Shown here piece by piece: positions 31,708-41,800 of a stretch of DNA of 64,000 bases (within the stretch, counting starts at the first letter, position 1; the number at the start of each line of letters is the position of its first letter). The position numbers and the translations under genes are program-made. The stretch covers positions 8,861,001-8,925,000 of the forward strand of contig CM075351.1 of assembly GCA_037693485.1 (NCBI GenBank). Reading direction: 5' to 3'. Source of the stretch: Kitagawia praeruptora (lineage: Eukaryota > Streptophyta > Magnoliopsida > Apiales > Apiaceae). The notes beneath the pieces are model-generated. The model had not been told where the DNA came from. It was given only the letters and a program-made list of their open reading frames with translations, and searched no databases.

Positions 31708-33999
31708 ATGTCTGGTTACAAGGATGGGAATACTAAGATTCCTATGCTCAAGAGAAACGAATATACTCTATGGGAAGTAAAGATGTTGCATCATCTGGAA
31801 GCAACAGATCCTGATTATCTTGACAGAATCAGAGATGGACCTTTTGTTCCAACAAAGGTCATTGGACAAGCAACTGTTGATGGTAAGGTTGTTCCAGAAC
31901 ATACAGCAGAGAAGCCAAAATCTGAATGGTCAGATAAGGACAAGGAGAGTGTTCTTAAAGATGCTAAAGTGAGAAACATATTATTCAATAGTCTTGATTC
32001 TGTTCTCACTAATTATGTTCTCTCTTGTAAAACTGCTAAGGATATATGGGACAATCTTAAGGTTCACTGTGAAGGAACTAAGCCTGTCAGGAAGAATATG
32101 AGGACATTACTTATACAACAGTATGAGTACTTTGAATCCAAGTCTGGTGAGTCACTTACTGATACCTTCGATAGGTTTACAAAACTCATCAATGAGATGG
32201 CCATGCATGGTAAATATTATGACTTGGAGGATATGAATACAAAGTTCATGAAAGCTTTGCCTGATTTCTACAATGAGAAGATATCTGCGATTGAGGAAGC
32301 TAATGATCTGGATGAGATTTCATTAGAGGCAGTCTATGGAAAATTGAGAGCTTATGAACTTGACAAGCAGCAGAAAAAGAGCAGGAGTGAAGGAAAGATG
32401 AAGACTATTGCACTTACTGCTCAATCTGAAGTAAAGAAGCTTCCTGAAGAACAGCATGAAGAGATTGCTGTAAAGAATTCGAGGAAGAAGAAAAGCAAAG
32501 AAAGTTCTGAGTCAGAGACTACTGATATGGACTCTGACAACAATGATTCTGAATCTGAGATGCAAGAACTCTTTGCTATGTTTGGTAAGGCCTTCAAGAA
32601 AGGCAGATTCAACAGGAGAAGATTTAGAAAAGGACCTTTTCAAAAGAAGGAGGAGAAGAAGAGTGACAAGAGCAAAAGTACAATTGTCAAGCTTGATAAG
32701 GCCAAGATCAAGTGCTTTAACTGCAGCGAGCTTGGACACTTTGCTAGTGAGTGTAAGAAGCCTAGGAATTCAGGAAAGGGTAATGCACTTATGGTCACAC
32801 AGAAGGATTGGGCTGATTCCAGTGACTCTGAAGATGAATTGGATTATGAAAACATTGCATTGATGGCCAATAGTTCAGACAAACCTGGATCTCCAAAGAA
32901 AACTTCTCCATCCTCTGATAAGGTATCACTTCACTCTCTTGATTCATTTGATAGCTTAAATTCTGATGAAATTAGATCTATCCATGCTGAGTTTAAGAAT
33001 CTTATGACTAATTTTAGAATTCTTACTTGTGAAAGAGATGAACTTAAGGTTAAGAATGATAAATTAGTTGATAGAAATAATTTTCTTGAATCTGAATTAA
33101 TTCAAATGGAAGAATACAAGTTGAGTTCTGATAAAGCTAAGCATGATTATAGTGTAATTCTTGAGGCTTATGACTATGTCAGAAAAGAACTAGAAGAAGA
33201 GAGAGATGTGATTAAGACCATTAACAATTCCAGTAAGAAGACAATAGAAATCTTTGAGAGTGGAATTCGTGGTAAGGTTAATGGTTTAGGTTTTGATAAG
33301 GCTAGACAAGAAGAAAAAGTAGCTACTGTCAATAATGATAGTAAGGTAGAAGCTAACACATCTAAATCTGAAGGTAAGAAAATTGTTTCTGAACCTAATC
33401 ATGTTAAATTTGTTGATTCAAAAGGTACCCCTGTTGTACACAAGAGAATTAACAATAGTTATTCAGATGAGAAAGTGTTAGAGAAACCTAAGAATGTAAA
33501 CATAGGGTTTCTGTCTAAGTCTCAGTTGAAACAGAGATTAGATGGTCTTTCAGAGTCTAGCAAGATCAAGAGAAATAGGAATGGAAAAGAAGGTATTAAC
33601 AAAGAGAATAATTACAAGAATGTACCTGATGCACCTAGGAAAAAATGCTATAAGTGTGGAAATCATAATCATTTGGCCCTAGACTGCAATCAAAAACCTT
33701 CTTGGAAAACTGAGTCCAGATTCCCCAAGACTCAGAAAATTCAATACCAACCACAAAAAGCTTGTTATCATTGTGGTAGTTTACTTCATTCCATTTACAT
33801 GTGTAGAGAATATCATGAACTGTATTATGACTATTATTCTTTGAAATCTGAAACTCCTAGTCACAAACAGTTTGTGAGATCAGAGTCTAAAGTTGACTCT
33901 GCAACAGGTAAAATAAAGGCAAAATCTTCAAAATCTGTTGTCTCTAAATCTAGTAAGAAAGGATCCAATCAAAGTTGGGTCCTAAAAAATTCTAACTAG
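31708..33999 (+). CDS. Copia element 3 Gag (763 aa)
   Basis: ATG 31708 follows the PBS by 35 bases. The N-terminal two-fifths is the copia Gag/UBN2-type capsid region (LWEVKMLHHLEA; LLIQQYEYFESKSGESLTDT). A CX2CX4HX4C knuckle starts at C336. Then comes an acidic linker and a long coiled-coil-like segment at about 425-545 (ERDELKVKNDKLVDRN). Two further CX2CX4HX4C knuckles start at C647 and C686. It forms the particle shell and binds RNA. The ORF ends with TAG at 33997, and Pol is in the -1 frame relative to it. Compared with the relative at 11382-13673 there is no internal stop. Confidence 0.92.
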   Translation: MSGYKDGNTKIPMLKRNEYTLWEVKMLHHLEATDPDYLDRIRDGPFVPTKVIGQATVDGKVVPEHTAEKPKSEWSDKDKESVLKDAKVRNILFNSLDSVLTNYVLSCKTAKDIWDNLKVHCEGTKPVRKNMRTLLIQQYEYFESKSGESLTDTFDRFTKLINEMAMHGKYYDLEDMNTKFMKALPDFYNEKISAIEEANDLDEISLEAVYGKLRAYELDKQQKKSRSEGKMKTIALTAQSEVKKLPEEQHEEIAVKNSRKKKSKESSESETTDMDSDNNDSESEMQELFAMFGKAFKKGRFNRRRFRKGPFQKKEEKKSDKSKSTIVKLDKAKIKCFNCSELGHFASECKKPRNSGKGNALMVTQKDWADSSDSEDELDYENIALMANSSDKPGSPKKTSPSSDKVSLHSLDSFDSLNSDEIRSIHAEFKNLMTNFRILTCERDELKVKNDKLVDRNNFLESELIQMEEYKLSSDKAKHDYSVILEAYDYVRKELEEERDVIKTINNSSKKTIEIFESGIRGKVNGLGFDKARQEEKVATVNNDSKVEANTSKSEGKKIVSEPNHVKFVDSKGTPVVHKRINNSYSDEKVLEKPKNVNIGFLSKSQLKQRLDGLSESSKIKRNRNGKEGINKENNYKNVPDAPRKKCYKCGNHNHLALDCNQKPSWKTESRFPKTQKIQYQPQKACYHCGSLLHSIYMCREYHELYYDYYSLKSETPSHKQFVRSESKVDSATGKIKAKSSKSVVSKSSKKGSNQSWVLKNSN

Positions 34000-34016
34000 T
34001 TACTTTTTGTTTGCAG
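33992..34016 (+). promoter_or_regulatory. Candidate 3' splice site at the Gag/Pol junction
   Basis: A branch-site match CTAAC (33992-33996) is followed by a T-rich tract and TTTGCAG|GG, with AG at 34015-34016, 21 bases from the branch A. The Gag stop codon overlaps this signal. The same bases occur in copia element 2. Acceptor-side phase 0 matches donor-like AAG|GTATCA at 32923 and AAG|GTAGAA at 33346. Confidence 0.45.
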
Positions 34017-37000
34017 GGCACAGGAAAGAAGCATTCAATTATCTTGGACAGTGGATGCTCTGGACACATGACTGGAAAGAAGTCCCTGCTTACAAAGTTT
34101 GAGAGGAAAGCTGGCCCAGTAATATCTTTTGGAGATGGCAACAAAGGAGAAACTCTGGGATATGGCTCAATTATTTTGGGGAATGTCATCATAGAAAATG
34201 TAGCACTGGTTGAAGGCTTGAAACATACTCTTTTAAGCATAAGTCAACTGGGTGATAAAGGTTACAAATCAATCTTTGACAGAGAAGGATGCAAAGTCTT
34301 GAATATGCAGAATGGAGACATTGTTCTAACTGGTCAAAGGCATGGTAACATATATGAAGCCAGCTTAAGTGATACATCTAAAGGAATTGTTAGATGTCTC
34401 TACAGCAAAGCAACAAATGATGAAAGCTGGAATTGGCACAAGAAGCTCTCACATCTTAATTTCAAGAAGCTTAATCAACTTGTTAAATACAATTTGGTGA
34501 GAGGCCTACCTCAGGCGAATTTTGTGCAAGATGGACTTTGTGATGCATGTCAGTTTGGAAAGCAAAGAAGAACCACTTTCAAGAGCAAGACTGAAAATTC
34601 AATTACTGAACCATTTCACATGCTACATCTTGATCTGTTTGGTCCAGTAAACATTATGTCTATCAGCAAGAAAAGATATGCTCTAGTTATGGTGGATGAT
34701 TTCACAAGGTTTACATGGGTGTTCTTTCTACACAAGAAGGATGAAGCTCCTCAGCAAATCATTGAGCTCATCAAGAATATTCATAATAACTCTGAGTACA
34801 AAGTCAAAGTACTTAGGAGTGACAATGGTACAGAATTCAAGAATTCTACAATGGAGGGGTTTTGTGCAGACAATGGAATTACTCAACAGTTTTCTGCACC
34901 TGGTACACCTCAACAAAATGGTGTAGTGGAAAGAAAGAACAGGACTCTCATAGAGGCAGCAAGAACCATGCTTGCAGATGCAAAACTTCCAACCTACTTT
35001 TGGGCAGAAGCTATTAACACTGCATGTTTCACTCAGAACTGTACCTTGGTAAATAGTCATGGAAAGACTCCCTATGAGATGATCAAAGGAAAGAAACCAA
35101 GTGTGAAATATTTTCACATCTTTGGATGTAAATGCTATGTCCTAAAAGTTCATCCAGAACAACTTGGAAAATTTGAAGCCAAATCGGATGAAGCAATTTT
35201 TCTAGGATATTCAGCATCTAAGGCCTTCAAAGTTTATAATCTCAGAACTCACATTGTTATGGAATCAATTCATGTTGCATTTGATGATAAGAAATTTGGA
35301 ATTTTGCAAACTGATGAAAGCCATGACAAATTGGAATTTGAAAATCTGAAGATTTCTGAGATACTCTCAAGTGATGATGAAGGTTCTCCAGAAGGAATTT
35401 TTATTGCTTCTCAAAGGAATGCTACTGTTGAGGGGGAGCAAATCAATCAGAGAGAACACAGTGATCATCAGGAGCAGACTAGTCTTTCAGAGTCTATTCC
35501 ATCAGGAATTGACGTTTCAGAGTCTACTCCATCAGGAACTGACCTTTCAGAGTCTACTGAGGAAAGATCAGTAACTAGCAGCAATATGGAATCTACTGAT
35601 TCTATTGATCAAAGGAGAGTTTTTGAAGGTAGAGAGAATTCTTCTACAAAAGATACCACTAACTTAGGGGGAGAGACTAGCAGAGTTAATCTACCACCTG
35701 TTAGAAAATGGACAAAGGATCACACTGAAGATTTGATAATTGGTGATCCAAATAGTGGTGTTCGAACTAGAAGATCAATTCAAAATGAATGCTTGTATAG
35801 TTGCTTTCTCTCAAAGAATGAACCTAAGAAGGTTGAAGAAGCCTTACAGGATCCTGATTGGGTAATTGCAATGCAGGAGGAGTTAAATGAGTTTGAGAGA
35901 AACAAAGTTTGGAAACTGGTACCAAGACCTAAAGATAGATCTATTGTTGGTGCAAGATGGGTTTTCAGAAACAAGCTAGATGAATCTGGTATGATTGTAA
36001 GAAACAAAGCAAGACTGGTGGCCAAGGGATATTCTCAGGAAGAAGGCATTGATTATGATGAGACCTTTGCACCTGTAGCAAGATTGGAAGCAATCAGAAT
36101 GTTTCTTGCATTTGCAGCTCATTCAAAATTCAAGGTATACCAGATGGATGTTAAGAGTGCTTTTCTAAATGGCAAACTTGATGAAGAAGTATATGTAGAA
36201 CAGCCACCTGGATTTGTTGATCCAAAGTTTCCAAATCATGTCTACAAACTTGACAAGGCACTCTATGGACTAAAGCAGGCACCAAGAGCATGGTATGAGA
36301 CTTTGTCTAAATTTCTTCTTGAAAATGGCTTCACAAGAGGTACAATTGACAAAACTCTATTCTTTAGAAAGATAAAAGGTGAATTGCTTTTAGTTCAAGT
36401 TTATGTTGATGATATTATTTTTGGTTCTACTAATGAGAAGTTATGTGCTAAGTTTAGCAAGCTTATGCAGTCTAAGTATCAGATGAGCATGATGGGTGAA
36501 CTAAATTATTTCTTAGGCTTGCAGGTCAAACAGACTGAGACTGGTATTTTCATTAATCAGTCAAAGTATATCAAAGATCTTTTAAGAAGGTTTGACTTTC
36601 AAGACTGTGCAGTTGCAAAAACACCCATGGCAACAGCCACTAAACTAGACTCTGATCCTAAGGGGAAGAGTGTGGATAATACTAGTTATAGAGGCATGAT
36701 AGGCTCTTTGTTATATCTAACTGCAAGTAGGCCAGATATAATGTTTTCTACCTGTTTATGTGCTAGATTCCAAGGTGATCCTAAGGAATCTCATTTAATT
36801 GCTGTGAAGAGAATTTTTAGATATCTCAAAGGAACTCCAAATCTTGGTTTGTGGTATCCTAGAGAATCTGATTTCTTTCTAATTGGCTATTCAGACTCTG
36901 ATTATGCAGGGTGTAAAATAGACAGGAAAAGCACTACAGGTACATGTCAATTCTTGGGAAATAGATTGATTTCTTGGGCAAGCAAGAAGCAACAATCTGT

Positions 37001-37343
37001 TTCAACCTCAACTGCAGAAGCTGAGTACATAGCAGCAGGCAGTTGTTGTGCACAGCTCCTTTGGATAAGAAATCAGTTGATGGATTATGGTATGACACTT
37101 AGTAATATTCCTATGTTTTGTGATAATACTAGTGCTATTAAAATTGCAGAAAATCCAGTTCAACATTCAAGGACTAAGCACATTGATGTCAGGTATCATT
37201 TTATTAGAGAACATATTGAGAATGGTACTGTGGAACTTCATTTTGTTCCTACTGACAAACAGCTTGCAGATATTCTAACTAAACCACTTGATGAAACTAC
37301 ATTCAGTAGACTAGTAAGTGAGTTAGGAATGTTAAATTTTTAG
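34011..37343 (+). CDS. Copia element 3 Pol: protease, integrase, RT, RNase H
   Basis: About 1,110 residues. The frame is open from 33996, just after an in-frame TAA at 33993-33995, so no ATG precedes the protease and the 34011 start (TTG) is only nominal. Protease: IILDSGCSGHMTG. Integrase: HHCC zinc region, then LHLDLF, VLRSDNG and GVVERKN supplying D, D, E. RT: QVYVDDIIFG. RNase H: SDSDYAG and STAEAEYIA. Everything is open, so it is probably competent. It must be made by frameshifting, readthrough with frame change, or splicing. Confidence 0.92.
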   Translation: MQGTGKKHSIILDSGCSGHMTGKKSLLTKFERKAGPVISFGDGNKGETLGYGSIILGNVIIENVALVEGLKHTLLSISQLGDKGYKSIFDREGCKVLNMQNGDIVLTGQRHGNIYEASLSDTSKGIVRCLYSKATNDESWNWHKKLSHLNFKKLNQLVKYNLVRGLPQANFVQDGLCDACQFGKQRRTTFKSKTENSITEPFHMLHLDLFGPVNIMSISKKRYALVMVDDFTRFTWVFFLHKKDEAPQQIIELIKNIHNNSEYKVKVLRSDNGTEFKNSTMEGFCADNGITQQFSAPGTPQQNGVVERKNRTLIEAARTMLADAKLPTYFWAEAINTACFTQNCTLVNSHGKTPYEMIKGKKPSVKYFHIFGCKCYVLKVHPEQLGKFEAKSDEAIFLGYSASKAFKVYNLRTHIVMESIHVAFDDKKFGILQTDESHDKLEFENLKISEILSSDDEGSPEGIFIASQRNATVEGEQINQREHSDHQEQTSLSESIPSGIDVSESTPSGTDLSESTEERSVTSSNMESTDSIDQRRVFEGRENSSTKDTTNLGGETSRVNLPPVRKWTKDHTEDLIIGDPNSGVRTRRSIQNECLYSCFLSKNEPKKVEEALQDPDWVIAMQEELNEFERNKVWKLVPRPKDRSIVGARWVFRNKLDESGMIVRNKARLVAKGYSQEEGIDYDETFAPVARLEAIRMFLAFAAHSKFKVYQMDVKSAFLNGKLDEEVYVEQPPGFVDPKFPNHVYKLDKALYGLKQAPRAWYETLSKFLLENGFTRGTIDKTLFFRKIKGELLLVQVYVDDIIFGSTNEKLCAKFSKLMQSKYQMSMMGELNYFLGLQVKQTETGIFINQSKYIKDLLRRFDFQDCAVAKTPMATATKLDSDPKGKSVDNTSYRGMIGSLLYLTASRPDIMFSTCLCARFQGDPKESHLIAVKRIFRYLKGTPNLGLWYPRESDFFLIGYSDSDYAGCKIDRKSTTGTCQFLGNRLISWASKKQQSVSTSTAEAEYIAAGSCCAQLLWIRNQLMDYGMTLSNIPMFCDNTSAIKIAENPVQHSRTKHIDVRYHFIREHIENGTVELHFVPTDKQLADILTKPLDETTFSRLVSELGMLNF

Positions 37344-38813
37344 ATCTTTAACATCTGCAAAAGTAGCAAGGTATGTTGTTCTTAGCTTATAGACTTGATA
37401 TTCTTGTCAGGATCTATATTTGATTGTTAAATGTTTTAGCTATAACACTTTGCCTTGATAAATTTCAGTATGATAGACTTGTTAATAATCATCAGGATTA
37501 GATTTGTTATCAGGATGCTGACGTCATCAGTATTGTGTCAGTATCAGGATTATGAAAATTGTTTCAGATCCTGACGTTTACTTTGTGTAGTAATCTGATT
37601 CTGTGATGTGTTAAGTCTATGCTAGCAAGTTTTGATATTTGCATACTGATAATTTGTACATCATTCAGAAATCAAAAGACAAGCAGATAACAAGAAATTG
37701 TATTTTCATTAATAGAAATCATTACATGGAAATGAAATACAACATCTTTTTGTCTAAATTTCTATTCTATACTTGTCTTTGATATGAACTCTGAGGAACA
37801 GGACAAGGAGCATCTCAAGAAATCCATCAGGGGATGAAAGCCTCGTTTGCTCTTGGATTCCTTGTCTGGGCGACTTGAATGAGAGCAGCTAACTTAAATG
37901 AATAGCATCTCCATCAAGATCAACCTCAGACTCTCGGCCAAATTCTTCATCCTCAAGTTTTGAGGAGGTTAGGGGAAGATTGTATCCAACAGATGGATGT
38001 TCTAGGAGAAACCTCTGGATATTATCGAAAACCAATCCATTCATGATTAGTTCGATGAGAAGAGTCGTTTGTTCAAAGAGATGATCAAGAACAGGATGTT
38101 CATCGACCAAGAAAAATCTGAAAAATGGGTTTGAAGGGATTTTTGGTTTGAGAAGCATTGTTGAGAAGAAAAGAAATTGAAAGGTTATGGAGAATGGCAT
38201 AAGGCGTTTGGTTCTTTTAAAGAAAGACGTGAGAAGTTGAGCAGTCACTTGGAAGTCTTAATGAAGTCAAATGCTAATTATTGCATGAGACTGTATTTCT
38301 TGTTTCAAGAAATATTGAAAATATCTAACCAATTGATTTTCTGTTCAGATTAATTGTTTATTTTCTTTTTCAGATAAAAGAAAAATGCCACGTGAAAAAC
38401 TCCATATTAAGTCTCTGATAATATTGGTCAGGATTTCATGTGTGACCATCAGGATTTGAAAATCATATTTTTAAATCACATTGCATTTTGTGATTATTTT
38501 GATGAGAGGTCATCATGAAAAGGAAGCTGATCAGTATTGCTTATTTATACCCTGATTTATTTCATGAAAATCAATTTTGGATTTTATTTTCCAAAAATCG
38601 TGGGTAACTGCATTTTTCAGGGACTGACACCTGTCAATCTACGTGTCAACGTGGGATAGTGGTCTGAAAGATTTGTGAAATATATTTGTTTTAAAACTCT
38701 AATCGTGCAATTGCTTTCTCTAATCTTACATTCTCTAAAGCAAAAATCACTCTTGAGTTTTCAAAATCACTAATCCATTTCAAGAATTTTTCAAGTTTCT
38801 TTTCAGATCAAAA
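37344..38813. promoter_or_regulatory. Inter-ORF region of copia element 3
   Basis: 1.47 kb between pol and the third ORF. Holds many CATCAGGA / CTGACG / ATCAGTAT motifs (37,400-37,580 and 38,425-38,560) like those in the LTR, plus a TATTTATAC stretch near 38545. An antisense ORF lies at 37,889-38,248. Just before the third ORF there is a branch-like CTAAT (38770-38774) and TTTCTTTTCAG|A with AG at 38805-38806. Confidence 0.4.
37889..38248 (-). CDS. Antisense ORF inside copia element 3, unknown
   Basis: 119 codons open. The second Met (at 38158, MLLKPKIPSNPFFRFF) is the likelier start because the preceding codons look like a 5' UTR. The product would be about 89 residues with an aromatic start, a hydrophobic middle (LLIELIMNGLVF) and an acidic C-terminus. 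No family is recognised. It could be a chance frame, but it sits alone in a spacer, as the antisense genes of Tat elements do. Confidence 0.3.
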   Translation of the reverse strand: MTAQLLTSFFKRTKRLMPFSITFQFLFFSTMLLKPKIPSNPFFRFFLVDEHPVLDHLFEQTTLLIELIMNGLVFDNIQRFLLEHPSVGYNLPLTSSKLEDEEFGRESEVDLDGDAIHLS

Positions 38814-41800
38814 ATGGCAGCTCAGAGAAGATTACCTAAATCAGTAGCCTTCAAGTTTGGTGACTTTGATTTTATGACAAACAATCATGTTGCAGCTATT
38901 ACCAACAAGGAAGGAGTGTCATCTGATTTTCATCCAATCATGGACTTTCTGGTGTATGGACCATTAAGTTATGCATTGACAGCATCTCCACAGATTAATC
39001 AAGTAGCTGTTTCACAAGCTTGGGAGAATGCTGAGGTAATTGATTCTACTCAGAGTCAATCAGGTAAGATTGTTCTACATTTAGGACAAGATTTATTTGA
39101 CATTACTGAATCTGTTGTTAATTCAGTACTTTGTTTACCTGTTACTGATAGTTATGAGAATGTACCATCTGATGATAATATAAGAACTATGTTGTCTGAA
39201 TTAGGTTATAGTGGACCTCTAGATAACATGAGCCAGTTGAATAGGTCTTTTCTTAGAAAGGAATGGTCTTTTTACTTTGATCAAATTGCTAAATGTTTTA
39301 CTGGCAAATGTAGTTCTTTTCAACAAATTACTTCTGTTACATCACATATTGCTTATAGTTTGCTTTATGACAGAGTAATTAACATTGGTCATATTATCTT
39401 AAGTCAGATGAGTATCAAACTTGGGTCAAGAGATCAAAACAGGAAAATGGTTTATTATCATAGATTTATGCAAATGTTTGTTAACCATTTCATTCCTGAT
39501 GTTGAAGCTAGATTTGGTAGGGAACATTGTGTTTCTTCTTATGAACAGCAAAAGAGAATTTTCTCTGATATTACAAAGAAGGACAATGAAAAGAATCTAG
39601 ATGAAATACCTGCAATTCATTATCCACATCATTTTCAGGTAATTCTTAACACTCATCTTCCTACTATCTACAATTCTTCTTTCTTTTGTGGTGAAATGGC
39701 TCAGGAATCTCAATTGGAGGAGAACCCACCTGTGTCTACCCAAGTAGCCCAAAACATCATAGTCTCTGAAACAATTCAAGAACCAAATTTTGATCCACAG
39801 CCTATTGTTTCAAAGAAACCAACCTCTGGTGTTTCTCAAAAGACATCAGTTGTAAGGAAGAGAAGATTTGTTGTGTCAAGTAGTAGTAGTAACTCTAGTG
39901 AAGATGATGATGATTTAACTCTTGCAGAGAGAGCAGAATTGAAGGCTGCAATTCAACTTTCTTTGTTAGCACAAAGAGATGAAAAACCTAGTCACAGCCA
40001 GGCTGCAGTCTCTCAAAAGGCTGTAGTTCTTAAAAAGGGAAAACAGTTACTGGATACTGTCTCTCAAAAGACTGTGTCTATTGAACAAAGATCTCATCCC
40101 AAGATCACTTCTGTGTCTACACCTCTTGAGTCTTCTCAGGATAAATCTTTTGCTCACTATATCAGGAGAACAAGGAGAAAGATTCAATTGTCACCTACAC
40201 ACACAGAGTCTAGTCCAACTAATATCATGCAGGTTTCTACAAATCAAGCTACATCTATGTCAGTATTTGACAAAAGAGATCTGGATATTGATTCTTCATG
40301 GGAAACTACATTATCATACAGACTGGCTATGGGACTAATTTCTCTCAAAGTGAAGTTGTCAAGGCCTGTTCTAGACTTTTTGGTTGAAAAAGTACCAAAA
40401 CTTTTATTTCCAGATGAATATGGACTTCTACATCAAAGACTTGACTTAATAAAGATGTATTTCTATGTATCTGTCAGAAGACAATTAGTCAAGAAATTTG
40501 GACTCTCGAAGCATGTTGCACTTCAATCACTTCATGCATATTTATTTGACAAGGATGTAATTATTGAAGATGCTTCAGCTCAAGGTGAACAACTGGAGGA
40601 AGTAGATAGAGGGAAGCAGTCAACAGAAGATACTATTGCACCAGTGGTGAATAGTAGGAAAGATCAGATCACAGTCACTGTAACACAAGAACCATCTAGT
40701 CAGAGGAAGGATGACTCAGGAGCTGTGATAGCTGATGTTGAAAGGTCTTCTGTGATGACTGAGAATGCAAGTGAGATACCCTATGATATGGGAGGAATGA
40801 CTTTGGTTGATTTTTCTGAAGATCAAACAAATTTTGTTCAGTCAGAGTCTATCCACCTTGAGGGTGTGTCTCAGCAAACAACACTTAAAGACGGTGATGT
40901 ACTAACTATGGTGTCTAATGAAGTATTACTGAAGACATCAGAGTCTAGTAAACAACCTGAAAGTGGTATACTGGAGCCTGTAGTTTCTGAAAGGAAAGAA
41001 GATGATTGTATGGGTTCAGAGACTATAGCAGCTCACTCCTTGGAGAAAACCTCAAGCCACATGCCATATGAGGAACCCTCTCTCCATGTGAGTTCAGGTA
41101 TAAAAACTCCTTCTAAACTCTATTTTTCTGTAGGTCATGAGAGCACTTATCTAAATTTGAGTGATACAGTTGAAAAGATGGACTTAGATCCACAATTTGA
41201 GCGGCTGGCTCCTGACCAGGCAAAAGGTGAGGTAGAGAGAGTGTTGACTTTAGAAAGTCAAAGTGAGAATGAGGGTATGGATGATCAACTCCATAGTGAG
41301 GGAGAGAAAATTAGGAAACCATCATTTGATTTCTGGGATCAGGTTTTTCCTGAATCTTGGTCTGAAAATTTGGGTATGGATGCTGGTACTTATTCATTCA
41401 TCAAAATGTATCAGAAGAATGACCTAGCACATCACAATGCAAAGCCAGAAGTTAAAGCTCAGAAGCAAAAGGAGAGGCTTGCATTAATCATTAACAGAAG
41501 AGGTGCCAGGATAAAGCAATCTCTTGATACATATGTACCAGATGAAGATCCTAATGATCCTAGTGTTCCTTTGTATGTACTTCCAATATCAGCTAGAATT
41601 GAGACATCAACAGTCTCTGATCACTCTAAGGAGGAGTCAGGATTTGAAGATGTTAGTACACAGAATACTGGTGAAGGAGATGATGATCATATTTCAGTTC
41701 CAGAACAGAAAGATGAAGACGTTGATACTTCTAATCAGGTTTTATTACTTGAATATCATACAACTCAAGCAACTTCTTCTACAAGACTTGAAGATAAAGT

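Noticed and set aside
33982..33996. -1 frameshift at CTA AAA AAT as the way to make Pol
   Set aside because: The shifted frame meets TAA at 33993-33995 before reaching Pol. Shifting would have to occur at 33996-33999, where no good slippery sequence is seen.
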